A DNA stretch of 6,153 nucleotides from Trueperaceae bacterium (GCA_007130355.1 SLSQ01000243.1:1-6153), one strand, 5' to 3'. Positions 1 to 5,407 are shown, counted from the stretch's first letter. Notes: generated by a model from the letters alone, not told the origin. Translations and numbers: made by a program.

Positions 1-16
1 CACCGGAGGTCCGGTG
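1..16. other. Perfect inverted repeat (hairpin) at left edge, possible terminator stem
   Basis: CACCGGA and TCCGGTG are perfect reverse complements separated by GG, so an RNA from either strand could form a 6-bp stem with a 4-nt loop. The repeat lies about 50 nt past the stop codon of the epimerase gene and could be the stem of a terminator for that leftward unit. On the plus strand no T-run follows it. On the minus strand the bases that would follow lie outside the window. The rest of positions 1-64 holds nothing I can identify. Confidence 0.35.
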
Positions 17-64
17 CGTGCGCTCGTTCTCGTGCCGTGAGACGTCGGGTGCGGGCCGGTCGCT

Positions 65-778
65 TCAGTCGGGCACGATCTCGGTCACGAAGTCGGGGAA
101 GGTCACCGGCTCGATGTCGAGCGCCTCGAACACGCCGGGCGGGAAGCCGAGGTCGCCGACGAACAGCCGACCTCCGACCCCGCCGGGTTCGACGCCCACC
201 TTCGGCAGACCGACGGCGAGGGTCATCGTCGCCCGGACCGCCTCGCCCGGGGTGCTGCCGTCGTCGGCCACGACGCCGGTGGGGACGTCGACCGAGACGA
301 CGCAGCAGCCGTCGTGCATCTTGTTCACCACGGTGATGACGTCGAGGGTCCGGCCGCGGGGGGGACCCTCGAGGCTGGTGCCGATGGCGGCGTCGATCAC
401 GCAGGCGAACTTCATCTTGGGGAGGCTGGTCTTGACCCGGACGTTGGGCAGGTGCTTGAGCAGTTCGAGTTGTTCGCGGGGCGTCCCGCTGTAGTTGTCG
501 ATCTCGTGCGTGGGCATCACCCAGACGCGGCGACCGCGCAACCCGAGCAGACGGGCGGCGGCGAGACCGCCGCTGCCGTTCTCGCCCCGCCCGGCCACGA
601 CCAGGACCGGTCCGTCCGGGGCGTGGGCGTTCACGAGCCGGGCCAGGTTGCGGCCGGTGTGCTCGACGAGCACGCGGCCGTCGAGCCCGAACTTGCCGGT
701 GGCGAGCAGCACCGCCTGCTGCATCTGCGACGCGGTGATCTTGGGTACCTTGGACCAGGACAGCTGCGGAAACGACAC
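65..778 (-). CDS. nnrE: Stand-alone NAD(P)H-hydrate epimerase (YjeF N-terminal domain family)
   Basis: The 237-residue protein looks like a single YjeF_N Rossmann-type domain. This family interconverts the R and S forms of NAD(P)HX, the damaged hydrated cofactors, so that a dehydratase can restore NAD(P)H in the cytoplasm. Visible landmarks are an N-terminal helix with TASQMQQ and VEHTGRNLA (about 15-46), the glycine-rich loop GRGENGSGG (63-71), IDAAIGT with the expected acidic residue D129, and SVDVPTGV (162-169), followed by the usual ATMTLAVGLPKVG strand. The textbook loop is GxGNNGGDG, so the first Asn, a Gly and the Asp are replaced here by Glu, Ser and Gly. No dehydratase (NnrD) domain is fused and none is in the window, unlike the bifunctional form of many bacteria. 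The start is GTG, with AAGGGGG nine nucleotides upstream; that site overlaps the end of yebC (16-nt gap), so the two genes are probably cotranscribed. The family call is firm; activity of this variant is inferred. Confidence 0.85.
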   Translation of the reverse strand: MSFPQLSWSKVPKITASQMQQAVLLATGKFGLDGRVLVEHTGRNLARLVNAHAPDGPVLVVAGRGENGSGGLAAARLLGLRGRRVWVMPTHEIDNYSGTPREQLELLKHLPNVRVKTSLPKMKFACVIDAAIGTSLEGPPRGRTLDVITVVNKMHDGCCVVSVDVPTGVVADDGSTPGEAVRATMTLAVGLPKVGVEPGGVGGRLFVGDLGFPPGVFEALDIEPVTFPDFVTEIVPD

Positions 779-787
779 GGTGCCAGA

Positions 788-794
788 CCCCCTT
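788..794 (-). promoter_or_regulatory. Ribosome binding site of the epimerase gene
   Basis: The minus strand reads AAGGGGG, ending nine nucleotides before the GTG start at 778. It begins right at the yebC stop codon (TAA at 797-795), so translation of the two genes may be coupled. It supports GTG as the start even though GTG is not the commonest choice. Confidence 0.55.
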
Positions 795-1541
795 TTATCC
801 GACCTCGGCCACGGCCGCGGGATCGGCGGTCGTGTACACGTTCTGGACGTCGTCCAGCTCCTCGAGCGCGTCGACCATGCGCGCCACCTTGGCCGCGTCG
901 GCGTCCGATACCGGCGCCGCGGCCTGCGGAATCTTCGTGAGTTGCGCCACGTCGGCGCGCACGCCGGCCTCCGCCTCGATCGTGGCGGCCACCGCGTACA
1001 GGTCGGTCGGTTCGGTGAACACCGTGACCGCCTCGTCCTCGACCTCGAGGTCGCGGGCGCCCGCCTCGATGGCGGCCTCCTGCAGGGCCTCCTGAGCGGC
1101 GTCGTCCCCGACGGGGTAGACGAGCACGCCGACCGCGTCGAACTGCCAAGCGGTCGAGCCGGACATGTTGCCGCCGTGCTTGGTGAACACGTGCCGCACC
1201 TCGGCGACGGTGCGGTTGCGGTTGTCGGTCAACGCTTCGACCAGGAAGGCGACGCCGGCCGGTCCGTACCCCTCGTACGCGACGGCGTCGAACGCCGCGG
1301 CGCCCTCGGCCCCGCCGGAGGCGCGCTCGATCGCGCGCTCGATGTTGTCGCCGCTGACGTCGTCGGCCTTGGCGGCTCCGATCGCGTTCTTGAGCTGCAC
1401 GTTGTGCTCGGGATCCGGCCCGCCGCCCTCGCGGACGGCGGTCTGGATCGCCCGCACGTGCTTGCTGATGATCTTGCCGCGTTGCTTGTCGTTGGCCGCC
1501 TTCTTCCGCTTGATCTGCGACCATTTGTTGTGACCCGCCAA
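795..1541 (-). CDS. yebC: YebC/PmpR (TACO1) family protein
   Basis: The 248-residue length and the sequence match the YebC family along the full protein. The N-terminus MAGHNKWSQIKRKKAANDKQ is the family signature. It is followed by the RGKIISKHVRAI helix, GGPDPEHNVQLKNAI, the EGYGPAGVAFLVEALTDNRNRT stretch (split here as EGYGPAGVAF then LVEALTDNRNRT) and HGGNMSGSTAWQF. Members were first described as transcriptional regulators (PmpR); later work on YebC/TACO1 proteins places them on the ribosome, where they relieve stalling at proline-rich stretches. Which role applies here cannot be told from the sequence. The start codon is TTG, an uncommon choice. It is fixed both by the family N-terminus and by a strong GGGAGGT site seven nucleotides upstream. 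The gene heads a probable two-gene unit with the NAD(P)H-hydrate epimerase. Confidence 0.95.
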   Translation of the reverse strand: MAGHNKWSQIKRKKAANDKQRGKIISKHVRAIQTAVREGGGPDPEHNVQLKNAIGAAKADDVSGDNIERAIERASGGAEGAAAFDAVAYEGYGPAGVAFLVEALTDNRNRTVAEVRHVFTKHGGNMSGSTAWQFDAVGVLVYPVGDDAAQEALQEAAIEAGARDLEVEDEAVTVFTEPTDLYAVAATIEAEAGVRADVAQLTKIPQAAAPVSDADAAKVARMVDALEELDDVQNVYTTADPAAVAEVG

Positions 1542-1548
1542 GCCGAGT

Positions 1549-1555
1549 ACCTCCC
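1549..1555 (-). promoter_or_regulatory. Strong Shine-Dalgarno site deciding the TTG start of yebC
   Basis: The minus strand reads GGGAGGT, within AGGGAGGTA, seven nucleotides before the TTG at 1541. It is a close match to the anti-SD complement and confirms the rare TTG start. This gene is thus made from a leadered mRNA, unlike the probable leaderless genes nearby. Confidence 0.75.
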
Positions 1556-1566
1556 TAGGTGTCCCG

Positions 1567-1574
1567 AGTCTACC
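1567..1574 (-). promoter_or_regulatory. Putative -10 promoter element of the yebC-epimerase unit
   Basis: On the minus strand GGTAGACT gives a TANNNT-type -10 hexamer (TAGACT, 1572-1567) about 26 nt upstream of the TTG start. That leaves room for a leader carrying the Shine-Dalgarno site. No convincing TTGACA-like -35 is seen at the expected distance. The same GGTANNNT form occurs before three other genes in the window, which adds some support. Confidence 0.4.
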
Positions 1575-1589
1575 GTACGGACGCCGTAC
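1575..1589. repeat. Inverted repeat GTACGG-N3-CCGTAC upstream of yebC
   Basis: Two perfect 6-bp arms are separated by ACG. The repeat lies two bases upstream of the putative yebC -10 box, in what would be the promoter spacer, where an operator could sit. It could instead be a weak hairpin downstream of the DUF4384-like gene. No T-run follows it, so it does not look like a standard terminator. The rest of the roughly 96-bp gap (1542-1637) shows no gene. Confidence 0.3.
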
Positions 1590-1637
1590 CGCCCGCTCCT
1601 GCGGCCCGCCCGGACGCCGGTCGAGGGCGCGGGCGCG

Positions 1638-2165
1638 TCAGCGCACGAAGAAGCGGGTTTCGGCCACGTCGCGCAACGCGAACGGCTCGAGGTCGAGGCG
1701 GATGGCGGCGGTCCACTCCGCCTCGCCGCTCCGCCCGCGGAAGGTGACGCGCGAGACGTCGGTCCGCGCCGGGGTGAAGCTGGCCCGGACCCGGTAGGTG
1801 CCGCGCATCTCGCCGACCGTGAAGGCGAGTCCCTGCTCGCGGCCGTCGAGGACGACCGTGCGGCGCCCCTGCACCGGGAGGTTGCGGGCGAACACCTGGA
1901 CGGTGCCGTCGGGCGCGAGCGCCGTCAGGGTCACGTACCCGTCGACGCGGGTCCGGATCTGGAACCGGATCCGTTCGCCGATGCGGTAGCTGGAGTCGTC
2001 GCCGCCCTGCACCTGGAACCGTTCGATCGCCGGGTTCGCGTCGCGCTGCAGCGGGGCGCCGACCGTTCCTCCGCCACGGATCGTGACGGTGCACGCCGTG
2101 AGCGCGAGGGAGAGGAGCGTGACCCATGCGAGGGTCCATCGTCGTGAGCGTGGGGTTCGAGTCAT
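1638..2165 (-). CDS. Putative lipoprotein with DUF4384-like domain
   Basis: This is a 175-residue exported protein. Basic residues (RTPRSRR) and a hydrophobic stretch end in the lipobox LTAC, with the lipid-modified Cys at residue 25, so the mature protein should be anchored on the outer face of the cytoplasmic membrane or in the envelope. The mature part resembles DUF4384 domains. It carries SYRIGERIRFQIRTRVDGYV (about 59-78), then LTALAPDGTVQVFARNLPV, then a beta-rich tail with MRGTYRVRASFTP; such domains look like beta-sandwich modules and have no known catalytic function. The start ATG follows AGGAGGA with six nucleotides between. The gene lies 25 nt after another lipoprotein gene on the same strand, and the two probably share a transcript. 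The DUF4384 assignment rests on pattern memory and is less sure than the lipoprotein call. Confidence 0.7.
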   Translation of the reverse strand: MTRTPRSRRWTLAWVTLLSLALTACTVTIRGGGTVGAPLQRDANPAIERFQVQGGDDSSYRIGERIRFQIRTRVDGYVTLTALAPDGTVQVFARNLPVQGRRTVVLDGREQGLAFTVGEMRGTYRVRASFTPARTDVSRVTFRGRSGEAEWTAAIRLDLEPFALRDVAETRFFVR

Positions 2166-2171
2166 CTCTCG

Positions 2172-2178
2172 TCCTCCT
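2172..2178 (-). promoter_or_regulatory. Shine-Dalgarno site of the DUF4384-like lipoprotein gene
   Basis: AGGAGGA on the minus strand stands six nucleotides before the ATG at 2165. It lies inside the 25-nt gap after the upstream lipoprotein gene, as expected for an internal gene of a transcript. Confidence 0.75.
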
Positions 2179-2190
2179 GAGGCGGTCCGG

Positions 2191-2544
2191 TCAGGGCGCG
2201 TCGCCCGGGTCCGGAACGCGTTCGTAACTGGTGAGCAGGTACGGGAGGTCGGTCTGGTGGTACCGGCCTCGTTCGTCGTACCAGTAGACGTACGAACCGG
2301 AGGCCGGCTCGCCGCCGCCGCCCCGGGCGTCGGCGCGCGAGACCATGCCGTCCACGATCCCCTGGAACACGACCTCTCCGCTCAGGGCGTGCACGGTGAT
2401 GTGCATGCGGGTGCTGGAGAGGTCCTGGATCGAGCGCCGCAGGCGGTTCTGGGCCTCGTTCCGACACCCGACGAGGCCCACCGCGAAGACCGCGACCACC
2501 AGCGCCGCGACCGTCCACGCGCGGACGCGTCGGCTTCGTCCCAT
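2191..2544 (-). CDS. Small lipoprotein of unknown function
   Basis: I do not recognise this 117-residue protein. Its N-terminus is basic (GRSRRVR), followed by a hydrophobic run from about 10 to 26 that ends in the lipobox LVGC with Cys at 27, so it should be an exported lipoprotein of about 90 mature residues. The mature part starts with a charged, likely helical stretch (RNEAQNRLRRSIQDL). It then has beta-like segments (MHITVHALSGEVVFQGIV), a Gly-rich loop at about 75-78 and a Tyr-rich segment (YVYWYDERGRYHQT). There is no Shine-Dalgarno site; instead a -10-like TACCGT ends six nucleotides before the ATG, which suggests a leaderless mRNA. It is the first gene of the lipoprotein pair and diverges from dnaJ. 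The coding call is supported by the signal peptide and by the tight spacing to the next gene. Confidence 0.7.
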   Translation of the reverse strand: MGRSRRVRAWTVAALVVAVFAVGLVGCRNEAQNRLRRSIQDLSSTRMHITVHALSGEVVFQGIVDGMVSRADARGGGGEPASGSYVYWYDERGRYHQTDLPYLLTSYERVPDPGDAP

Positions 2545-2550
2545 GCGGCT

Positions 2551-2558
2551 ACGGTACC
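2551..2558 (-). promoter_or_regulatory. Putative -10 element for leaderless lipoprotein transcript
   Basis: The minus strand reads GGTACCGT, and the TACCGT hexamer (2556-2551) ends six nucleotides before the ATG at 2544. Transcription would therefore start at or very near the A of the start codon. No TTGACA-type -35 is seen; the matching region is the CGCAGAA arm of the central dyad. Confidence 0.45.
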
Positions 2559-2565
2559 ACGCGGA

Positions 2566-2580
2566 CGCAGAAGTTCTGCG
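2566..2580. promoter_or_regulatory. Perfect 15-bp dyad, candidate shared operator of divergent promoters
   Basis: CGCAGAA and TTCTGCG flank a single G at 2573. The dyad centre is equidistant from the two putative -10 boxes (2551-2556 and 2590-2595), and the arms occupy the -35 regions of both. It does not match the HspR HAIR consensus (CTTGAGT-N7-ACTCAAG) or the HrcA CIRCE element. A role as a binding site for HspR or another repressor is inference. Confidence 0.45.
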
Positions 2581-2587
2581 CCACCAC

Positions 2588-2595
2588 GGTATCGT
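2588..2595 (+). promoter_or_regulatory. Putative -10 element for leaderless dnaJ transcript
   Basis: GGTATCGT contains the TANNNT hexamer TATCGT (2590-2595), which ends seven nucleotides before the GTG at 2603. This fits a transcript that begins at the start codon. It also explains why no Shine-Dalgarno sequence precedes the gene. Confidence 0.45.
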
Positions 2596-2602
2596 GCGCG
2601 CG

Positions 2603-3526
2603 GTGCCTGCCGACCGCGACCCCTACCAGCTGCTGGACGTCCCCCGCGACGCATCGAGCGATCAGATCAAGGCCGCCTACCGCAAGAAGGCGCTCGAGAA
2701 CCATCCCGACCGGAACCCGGGCGACGCGGCGGCCGAGGAACGCTTCAAGCGGATCAGCGAGGCGTACGCCACCCTCCGCGATCCGGAGAAGCGTGCCTGG
2801 GTCGACCGGGGCGGCGCCGCCAGCGGTCGGCCCGCGCCCGACTTCCGAACGGTCGACTGGCAGGACGTGTTCCGCGAAGCGGAGGTCCACGTCCGCTTTC
2901 CCGAAGGCACGCCCCGCACCGGGAACGCCGTCTTCGACGCGCTCTTCGGCGCCATGACCGGCATGCTCCGCACCCAGGGGGTGCTCCCGGGCGAGGACCG
3001 CTCCGTCGACCTGACGATCGACCTGAAGACGGCGCGCGTCGGCGGCGCCGCCACCGTCCGCATCTCCGGCACCGCGGTCTGCGCCGTCTGCCGGGGGACC
3101 CGCCTGGAGGAGGACGGACGTCCGTGCCCGTCGTGCGACGGCCGCGGCTTCCGCAAGGGCAGCCAGGTCGAGGTCGCCGTCCCCCCGAAGGTCCGCGACG
3201 GCGTCACCCTGCGGCTGCGCGGACTCGGCGGTCCCGGGCGCCCGCCGGGGGACGCCCTCGTCCGGGTCCGGGTGCAGCTGCCTCCGGGCGTGCGCCGGGT
3301 CGGCGACGAGCTGCACGTCGACCTGCCGGTCACGCCGCTCGAAGGCCGGGACGGCACGTCGACGCGCGTCCTCGGTCACGAGGTGCGCGTCCCGCCCGGC
3401 ACCGCCGACGGCTCCACCCTCCGCATTCCCGGGGGCGGCCTGGCCGGCGGGGACCTGCGCGCGACCGTCAAGCACCGCGTCTGGCGCGGGTTCGGACGAC
3501 GGCTCCGTGACATGATGCGACCGTGA
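2603..3526 (+). CDS. dnaJ: DnaJ-type Hsp40 co-chaperone with reduced zinc-binding region
   Basis: This J-domain protein should stimulate the ATPase of DnaK and deliver unfolded clients to it in the cytoplasm. The J domain covers about residues 6-70: DPYQLLDVPRDAS, then YRKKALENHPDRNPG with the essential HPD at 34-36, then FKRISEAYATLRDPEKR. No clear Gly/Phe-rich segment follows; the linker (about 71-135) holds RTGNAVFDALFGAMTG. The client-binding domains start near 135 (RSVDLTIDLKTARVGGAATV) and include a typical LPVTPLEG and VPPGTADGSTLRIPG region. Only two CxxC motifs are present (C160/C163 and C175/C178), where type I DnaJ has four, so at most one zinc site can form. The total is 307 residues, short for DnaJ (about 370-380). 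The GTG at 2603 was chosen because the J domain begins directly after it and a -10 box lies seven nucleotides upstream; GTG at 2594 overlaps that box. The gene is followed after 16 nt by hspR. It could be a CbpA-like paralogue rather than the main DnaJ. Confidence 0.9.
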   Translation: MPADRDPYQLLDVPRDASSDQIKAAYRKKALENHPDRNPGDAAAEERFKRISEAYATLRDPEKRAWVDRGGAASGRPAPDFRTVDWQDVFREAEVHVRFPEGTPRTGNAVFDALFGAMTGMLRTQGVLPGEDRSVDLTIDLKTARVGGAATVRISGTAVCAVCRGTRLEEDGRPCPSCDGRGFRKGSQVEVAVPPKVRDGVTLRLRGLGGPGRPPGDALVRVRVQLPPGVRRVGDELHVDLPVTPLEGRDGTSTRVLGHEVRVPPGTADGSTLRIPGGGLAGGDLRATVKHRVWRGFGRRLRDMMRP

Positions 3527-3529
3527 CGC

Positions 3530-3536
3530 GAGGAGG
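3530..3536 (+). promoter_or_regulatory. Shine-Dalgarno site deciding the hspR start
   Basis: GAGGAGG directly abuts the ATG at 3537, which is too close for that codon to be used. It stands six nucleotides before the in-frame GTG at 3543. This favours GTG as the true start and shortens the protein by two residues. Confidence 0.7.
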
Positions 3537-3542
3537 ATGCCG

Positions 3543-3971
3543 GTGACCGACGACGACGCCCCGTTCGACAAGGACAAGCCGCTCTACGTGATCAGCGTGG
3601 CCGCCGAACTGGTCGACATGCACCCGCAGACGCTCCGGCTCTACGAGCGCAAGGGCCTGATCGAACCGAGCCGCAGCGCCGGCAAGACCCGGCTCTACTC
3701 GCACCGCAACATCGAGCAGCTGCGCGAGATCCGGCGCCTCACCCAGGAGCTGGGCGTCAACCTGGCCGGCGTCGAGGAGATCATCAAGCTGCGCGACAAG
3801 CTCGACCGGCTGCAATCGAACATGGAGAGCCGGATCGGCCAGCTGCAGGGCGAACTCGAGCACCGGATGACCGGCATCCGTGGCGCCCTGCCCGCCGAGA
3901 TCGAAGACCTCGCGCGCGCCTTCGCCGATCAGGAACGGCCGAACGAGAGCGACGAGGACGAGCGCGACTGA
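3543..3971 (+). CDS. hspR: HspR-type MerR-family heat-shock repressor
   Basis: This 142-residue regulator has the MerR winged-helix DNA-binding domain in its HspR form. Landmarks are YVISVAAELVDMHPQTLRLYERKGLI (15-40, read as YVISVAAELVDMHPQ then TLRLYERKGLI), then RSAGKTRLYSHRNIEQL (44-60) and LTQELGVNLAGVEEII (66-81). The domain is followed by a coiled-coil-like helix (about 82-110) for dimerisation and a very acidic tail (NESDEDERD). HspR proteins repress chaperone genes, commonly with DnaK as co-repressor, and their genes usually sit in the chaperone operon they control. Here the gene follows dnaJ by 16 nt, which fits autoregulation of a dnaJ-hspR unit. Neither dnaK nor grpE is in the window. 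The start is set at GTG 3543 from the position of GAGGAGG; ATG 3537 is the alternative. No effector-binding domain or conserved metal-binding Cys follows the DNA-binding domain, so a metal sensor is unlikely. Confidence 0.9.
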   Translation: MTDDDAPFDKDKPLYVISVAAELVDMHPQTLRLYERKGLIEPSRSAGKTRLYSHRNIEQLREIRRLTQELGVNLAGVEEIIKLRDKLDRLQSNMESRIGQLQGELEHRMTGIRGALPAEIEDLARAFADQERPNESDEDERD

Positions 3972-3972
3972 A

Positions 3973-3987
3973 GCGCCCTGCGGGCGC
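3973..3987 (+). terminator. Short hairpin after hspR, possible weak terminator
   Basis: GCGCCC and GGGCGC form a perfect 6-bp stem around TGC, starting two bases after the hspR stop codon. No T-run follows, so it is not a standard intrinsic terminator. Together with the new -10 box at 4011 it suggests that dnaJ-hspR ends here. It may slow RNA polymerase or protect the 3' end. Confidence 0.35.
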
Positions 3988-4008
3988 GCGGAGGCGTCGT
4001 GGGCCCGT

Positions 4009-4016
4009 GGTAGGCT
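4009..4016 (+). promoter_or_regulatory. Putative -10 element for leaderless M20 peptidase transcript
   Basis: GGTAGGCT contains TAGGCT (4011-4016), which ends seven nucleotides before the ATG at 4024. This is the same geometry as at dnaJ. No Shine-Dalgarno site or clear -35 box is visible. Confidence 0.4.
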
Positions 4017-4023
4017 CCGCGCC

Positions 4024-5394
4024 ATGAGCGACGACCCCCTGAAGCGCGTCCTGGACGAGCGCCGCGAGCGTCACACCGAGGATCTGTTCGACCTCCTCCG
4101 CATCCCCAGCATCTCGACCGACCCCGCGCGCAGAGCGGACGTCCGGCGGGCCGCCGACGCCCTCGTCGCCGAACTCGCCGACGCCGGCTTCGAGGCCGCG
4201 ACGGAGGAGACCGGCGGCCACCCGGTCGTGCTCGCGCGCCGGCAGGTCGGCGACGGCCGGCCGCGCGTCCTGATCTACGGGCACTACGACGTCCAGCCGG
4301 CCGATCCGCTCGAACTCTGGGACAGCGATCCGTTCGAGCCGGAGGTGCGGGACGGCGCGATCGTGGCGCGCGGCGCCAGCGACGACAAGGGCCAGGTCTA
4401 TGCGCACGTCAAGGGCGCGCTCGCGCTGCTCGAGGCGTACGGCGAGCTCCCGGTCGACCTGACCTTCCTGATCGAAGGGGAGGAGGAGATCGGCAGTCCC
4501 CACCTCGCGCCGTGGGTCGAACGTGAGCGCGAACGGCTCGAGGCGGACGTGGTCCTCGTCAGCGACGGCGCGATGCTGCCGGACCGCGTGCCGACGATCA
4601 CCTACGGCCTCAAGGGCATGACCTACCTCGAGGTCCGCGTCCGCACCAGCGACCACGACCTGCACAGCGGCGCCTTCGGCGGCGGCGTACCCAACGCGGC
4701 GGCGTCGCTCGCGACGATGCTGGCGGGGCTCAAGGACGCCGACGGGCGGATCGCCGTGCCCGGCTTCTACGACGAGGTGGCCGAGATCACGGAGGAGGAA
4801 CGCGCCCAGCTCGCACGGGTTCCGTTCGACCCGGAGGCGTGGGCCGCGTCGGCGGGCGTGCACGCGACGCCCGGCGAGCCCGGACGCTCGCTGCTCGAGC
4901 GCCTCTGGACCCGCCCGACCCTCGACGTCAACGGGATCGGCGGCGGGTTCCAGGGCGACGGGTCCAAGACGGTGATCCCCGCGACCGCCTTCGCCAAGGT
5001 GTCGTGCCGGCTGGTCCCGAACCAGGATCCGCTCCGGATCGCCGAGCTGGTCGAGCGCCACCTGCGCGACCTCGCCCCCGCCGGCACGGAGGTCGAGGTC
5101 GTGCACCTGAACCACGGCGACTGGGCGCTCAGCCCGTTGGACGGCCGCGGCGTCCGCGCCGCCGCCGAAGCGATCCGGCGGGTCGACGGCCGCGATCCGG
5201 TGTTCGTCCGCACCGGCGGCAGCATCCCGATCGTGGCCGACCTGCAGCGCCTGCTCGAGGTGGAGGTCGTGCTCCTGGACATGGGGCTCGAGACCGACCG
5301 CATCCACTCGCCGAACGAGCGGTTCGACCTCGAGCTGTACCACCGCGGAATCCAGGTGAGCGCCGAGACGTTGCGGGCCCTGGCGCGCGGCTGA
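4024..5394 (+). CDS. M20-family metallo-dipeptidase
   Basis: The 456-residue protein matches M20 dipeptidases of the carnosinase/PepV-like group, cytoplasmic enzymes that use two metal ions, usually zinc or manganese, to cleave dipeptides. All expected residues can be seen. The first ligand is H87 in YGHYDVQP, with D89 beside it. The bridging Asp is D120 in GASDDKG. The general base E154 and ligand E155 lie in EGEEEIGS. Further ligands are D181 in VSDGAML and H428 in RIHSPNE. The lid domain, inserted at about residues 195-350, has HDLHSGAFGG with H214, which in relatives completes the active site of the partner subunit. It also has NGIGGGFQGDGSKTVIP. RTGGSIP (396-402) is the usual substrate-binding segment. 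There is no signal peptide. The ATG fits a leaderless start; no Shine-Dalgarno site is seen. smc begins 13 nt downstream, so the two may be cotranscribed. Exact substrate cannot be told; a peptide or acylated amino acid deacylase role is possible. Confidence 0.92.
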   Translation: MSDDPLKRVLDERRERHTEDLFDLLRIPSISTDPARRADVRRAADALVAELADAGFEAATEETGGHPVVLARRQVGDGRPRVLIYGHYDVQPADPLELWDSDPFEPEVRDGAIVARGASDDKGQVYAHVKGALALLEAYGELPVDLTFLIEGEEEIGSPHLAPWVERERERLEADVVLVSDGAMLPDRVPTITYGLKGMTYLEVRVRTSDHDLHSGAFGGGVPNAAASLATMLAGLKDADGRIAVPGFYDEVAEITEEERAQLARVPFDPEAWAASAGVHATPGEPGRSLLERLWTRPTLDVNGIGGGFQGDGSKTVIPATAFAKVSCRLVPNQDPLRIAELVERHLRDLAPAGTEVEVVHLNHGDWALSPLDGRGVRAAAEAIRRVDGRDPVFVRTGGSIPIVADLQRLLEVEVVLLDMGLETDRIHSPNERFDLELYHRGIQVSAETLRALARG

Positions 5395-5407
5395 GGGCGG
5401 GCGGCGC

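Noticed and set aside
2..40. Possible C-terminal end of a rightward gene (TGGPVRALVLVP then stop)
   Set aside because: Twelve codons at the window edge are too few to judge. A convergent gene is possible but cannot be supported.
451..465. CTTGAG...TTCGAG resembling half of an HspR HAIR site
   Set aside because: It lies within the epimerase coding region, the second arm does not match CTCAAG, and it is far from any chaperone promoter.
495..2147. Open frame of 550 codons on the plus strand
   Set aside because: It lies opposite the epimerase, yebC and DUF4384-like genes, shows no family motif and is Arg/Gly/Pro-biased, as expected for an antisense frame in GC-rich DNA.
2345..2602. Upstream extension of the dnaJ frame to ATG 2345
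   Set aside because: The extra 86 residues lie antisense to the small lipoprotein gene and across the divergent promoter, and the J domain already begins right after GTG 2603.
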